NCBI GenBank assembly: GCA_027014065.1
Contig: JALWEL010000019.1
Location: 1-5,576, forward strand
Origin: DHVE2 group archaeon
Lineage (GTDB): Archaea > Thermoplasmatota > Thermoplasmata > Thermoplasmatales > Aciduliprofundaceae
Direction: 5' to 3'
DNA: 5,576 bases
The position numbers were made by a program, and so were the translations under genes. Below, in pieces: positions 5,156 to 5,576 of this stretch; within the stretch, counting starts at the first letter, position 1, and each line of letters starts with the position of its first letter. The notes beneath the pieces were generated by a model, which was given only the letters and a program-made list of their open reading frames with translations, was not told where the DNA came from and did no database searches.

Positions 5156-5576
5156 TCACAACCCTTTGTATCTCTTTATTTCCCAGTCCGTTATGGCTTT
5201 TTTGTACTCATCTATCTCCTTCTTTTTCATTTCCACGAACGTATCGTATAGTTCTGAGCCCAAAGCCTCTTTAACAAGTGAATCGCTGTCCATGAGCTCG
5301 ATCGCTTCCTCTAACGAAGATGGTAGAGAAGGATACTCTTTCAGCTTTTCCTCGCCAAGAGAATAGAGATCATAATCAACTGGCTTAGGCGGCTCGGTCT
5401 TCTTCTTTATTCCGTCCAATCCTGCGAGAACAATCAAAGAGAACGCGAGATAAGGATTCGCCGCTGAATCAGCGTTTCTCACCTCGATATCCTTCATTCT
5501 CGCAGGAACCCGAATTAATGTGCTCCTGTTCCTGTAACCCCATGAGAGATAGCGGGGGGCCTCGAGCCCTCCGCAG
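5156..5576 (-). CDS. glnA: Glutamine synthetase, C-terminal part (5' end beyond window)
   Basis: Glutamine synthetase joins ammonia to glutamate using ATP in the cytoplasm, as a dodecamer. The last 139 residues are visible. They show GGLEAPRYLSWGYRNRSTLIRVP, split as GGLEAPRY and NRSTLIRVP with the active-site arginines, followed by VRNADSAANPYLAFSLIVLAGLDGI, split as ADSAANPYLAF and LAGLDGI, all characteristic of type I enzymes. Helices LEEAIELM and a C-terminus DWEIKRYKGL complete the fold. The segment DYDLYSL carries a tyrosine near the position adenylylated in bacterial type I-beta enzymes, but no adenylylation is implied in an archaeon. The gene is cut by the window edge, so start and length are unknown. 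Its TGA stop lies 4 bases before the phosphoesterase start. A specialised glutamine-synthetase-like enzyme such as a gamma-glutamyl-amine ligase is less likely but not excluded without the N-terminal domain. Confidence 0.93.
   Translation of the reverse strand, partial: CGGLEAPRYLSWGYRNRSTLIRVPARMKDIEVRNADSAANPYLAFSLIVLAGLDGIKKKTEPPKPVDYDLYSLGEEKLKEYPSLPSSLEEAIELMDSDSLVKEALGSELYDTFVEMKKKEIDEYKKAITDWEIKRYKGL

Overview
The window looks archaeal, most likely a euryarchaeon of the Thermoplasmata or Aciduliprofundum type; that placement is inference. The archaeal signals are a ribosomal protein L41e gene (known only from archaea and eukaryotes), two start codons each with a TTTAATA TATA box about 25 bases upstream (leaderless transcription), GGTGA-type Shine-Dalgarno sites inside an operon, oligo-T termination signals, and a small secreted protein ending in a PEF-type sorting tail.

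Left side, plus strand: bases 1-113 hold the tiny L41e gene, embedded in a second open frame with an acidic C-terminus that enters from outside the window. A gene-poor stretch of about 450 bases follows. It contains a nested palindromic element (272-345) and some T-rich sequence. Then comes rnz, encoding the tRNA 3'-end processing endonuclease RNase Z (560-1474), with a clear leaderless promoter.

Right side, minus strand, read from high to low coordinates: the 3' end of a glutamine synthetase gene (5576-5156), a calcineurin-like phosphoesterase (5151-4438), a 12-helix MFS transporter of the GPH/SLC45-like kind with its own promoter (4400-3126), a membrane-anchored alpha/beta hydrolase (3126-2272), a PCC/DUF296-domain protein (2267-1857), and a short exported protein with signal peptide and PEF-CTERM-like tail (1844-1479). 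The last gene is interrupted by one in-frame TGA and is overlooked if only uninterrupted frames are considered. Transporter, hydrolase, PCC protein and exported protein are spaced -1, 4 and 12 bases apart, so they very likely form one transcript. It converges on rnz with only 4 bases between the stop codons.

A membrane transporter, a membrane-tethered hydrolase and a surface-sorted small protein in one operon suggest a membrane or envelope function, perhaps uptake and hydrolysis of a small substrate. No substrate can be read from the sequence. The most notable finding is the interrupted PEF-CTERM gene; the next are the unobtrusive L41e gene with its double reading frame and the palindromic element behind it.
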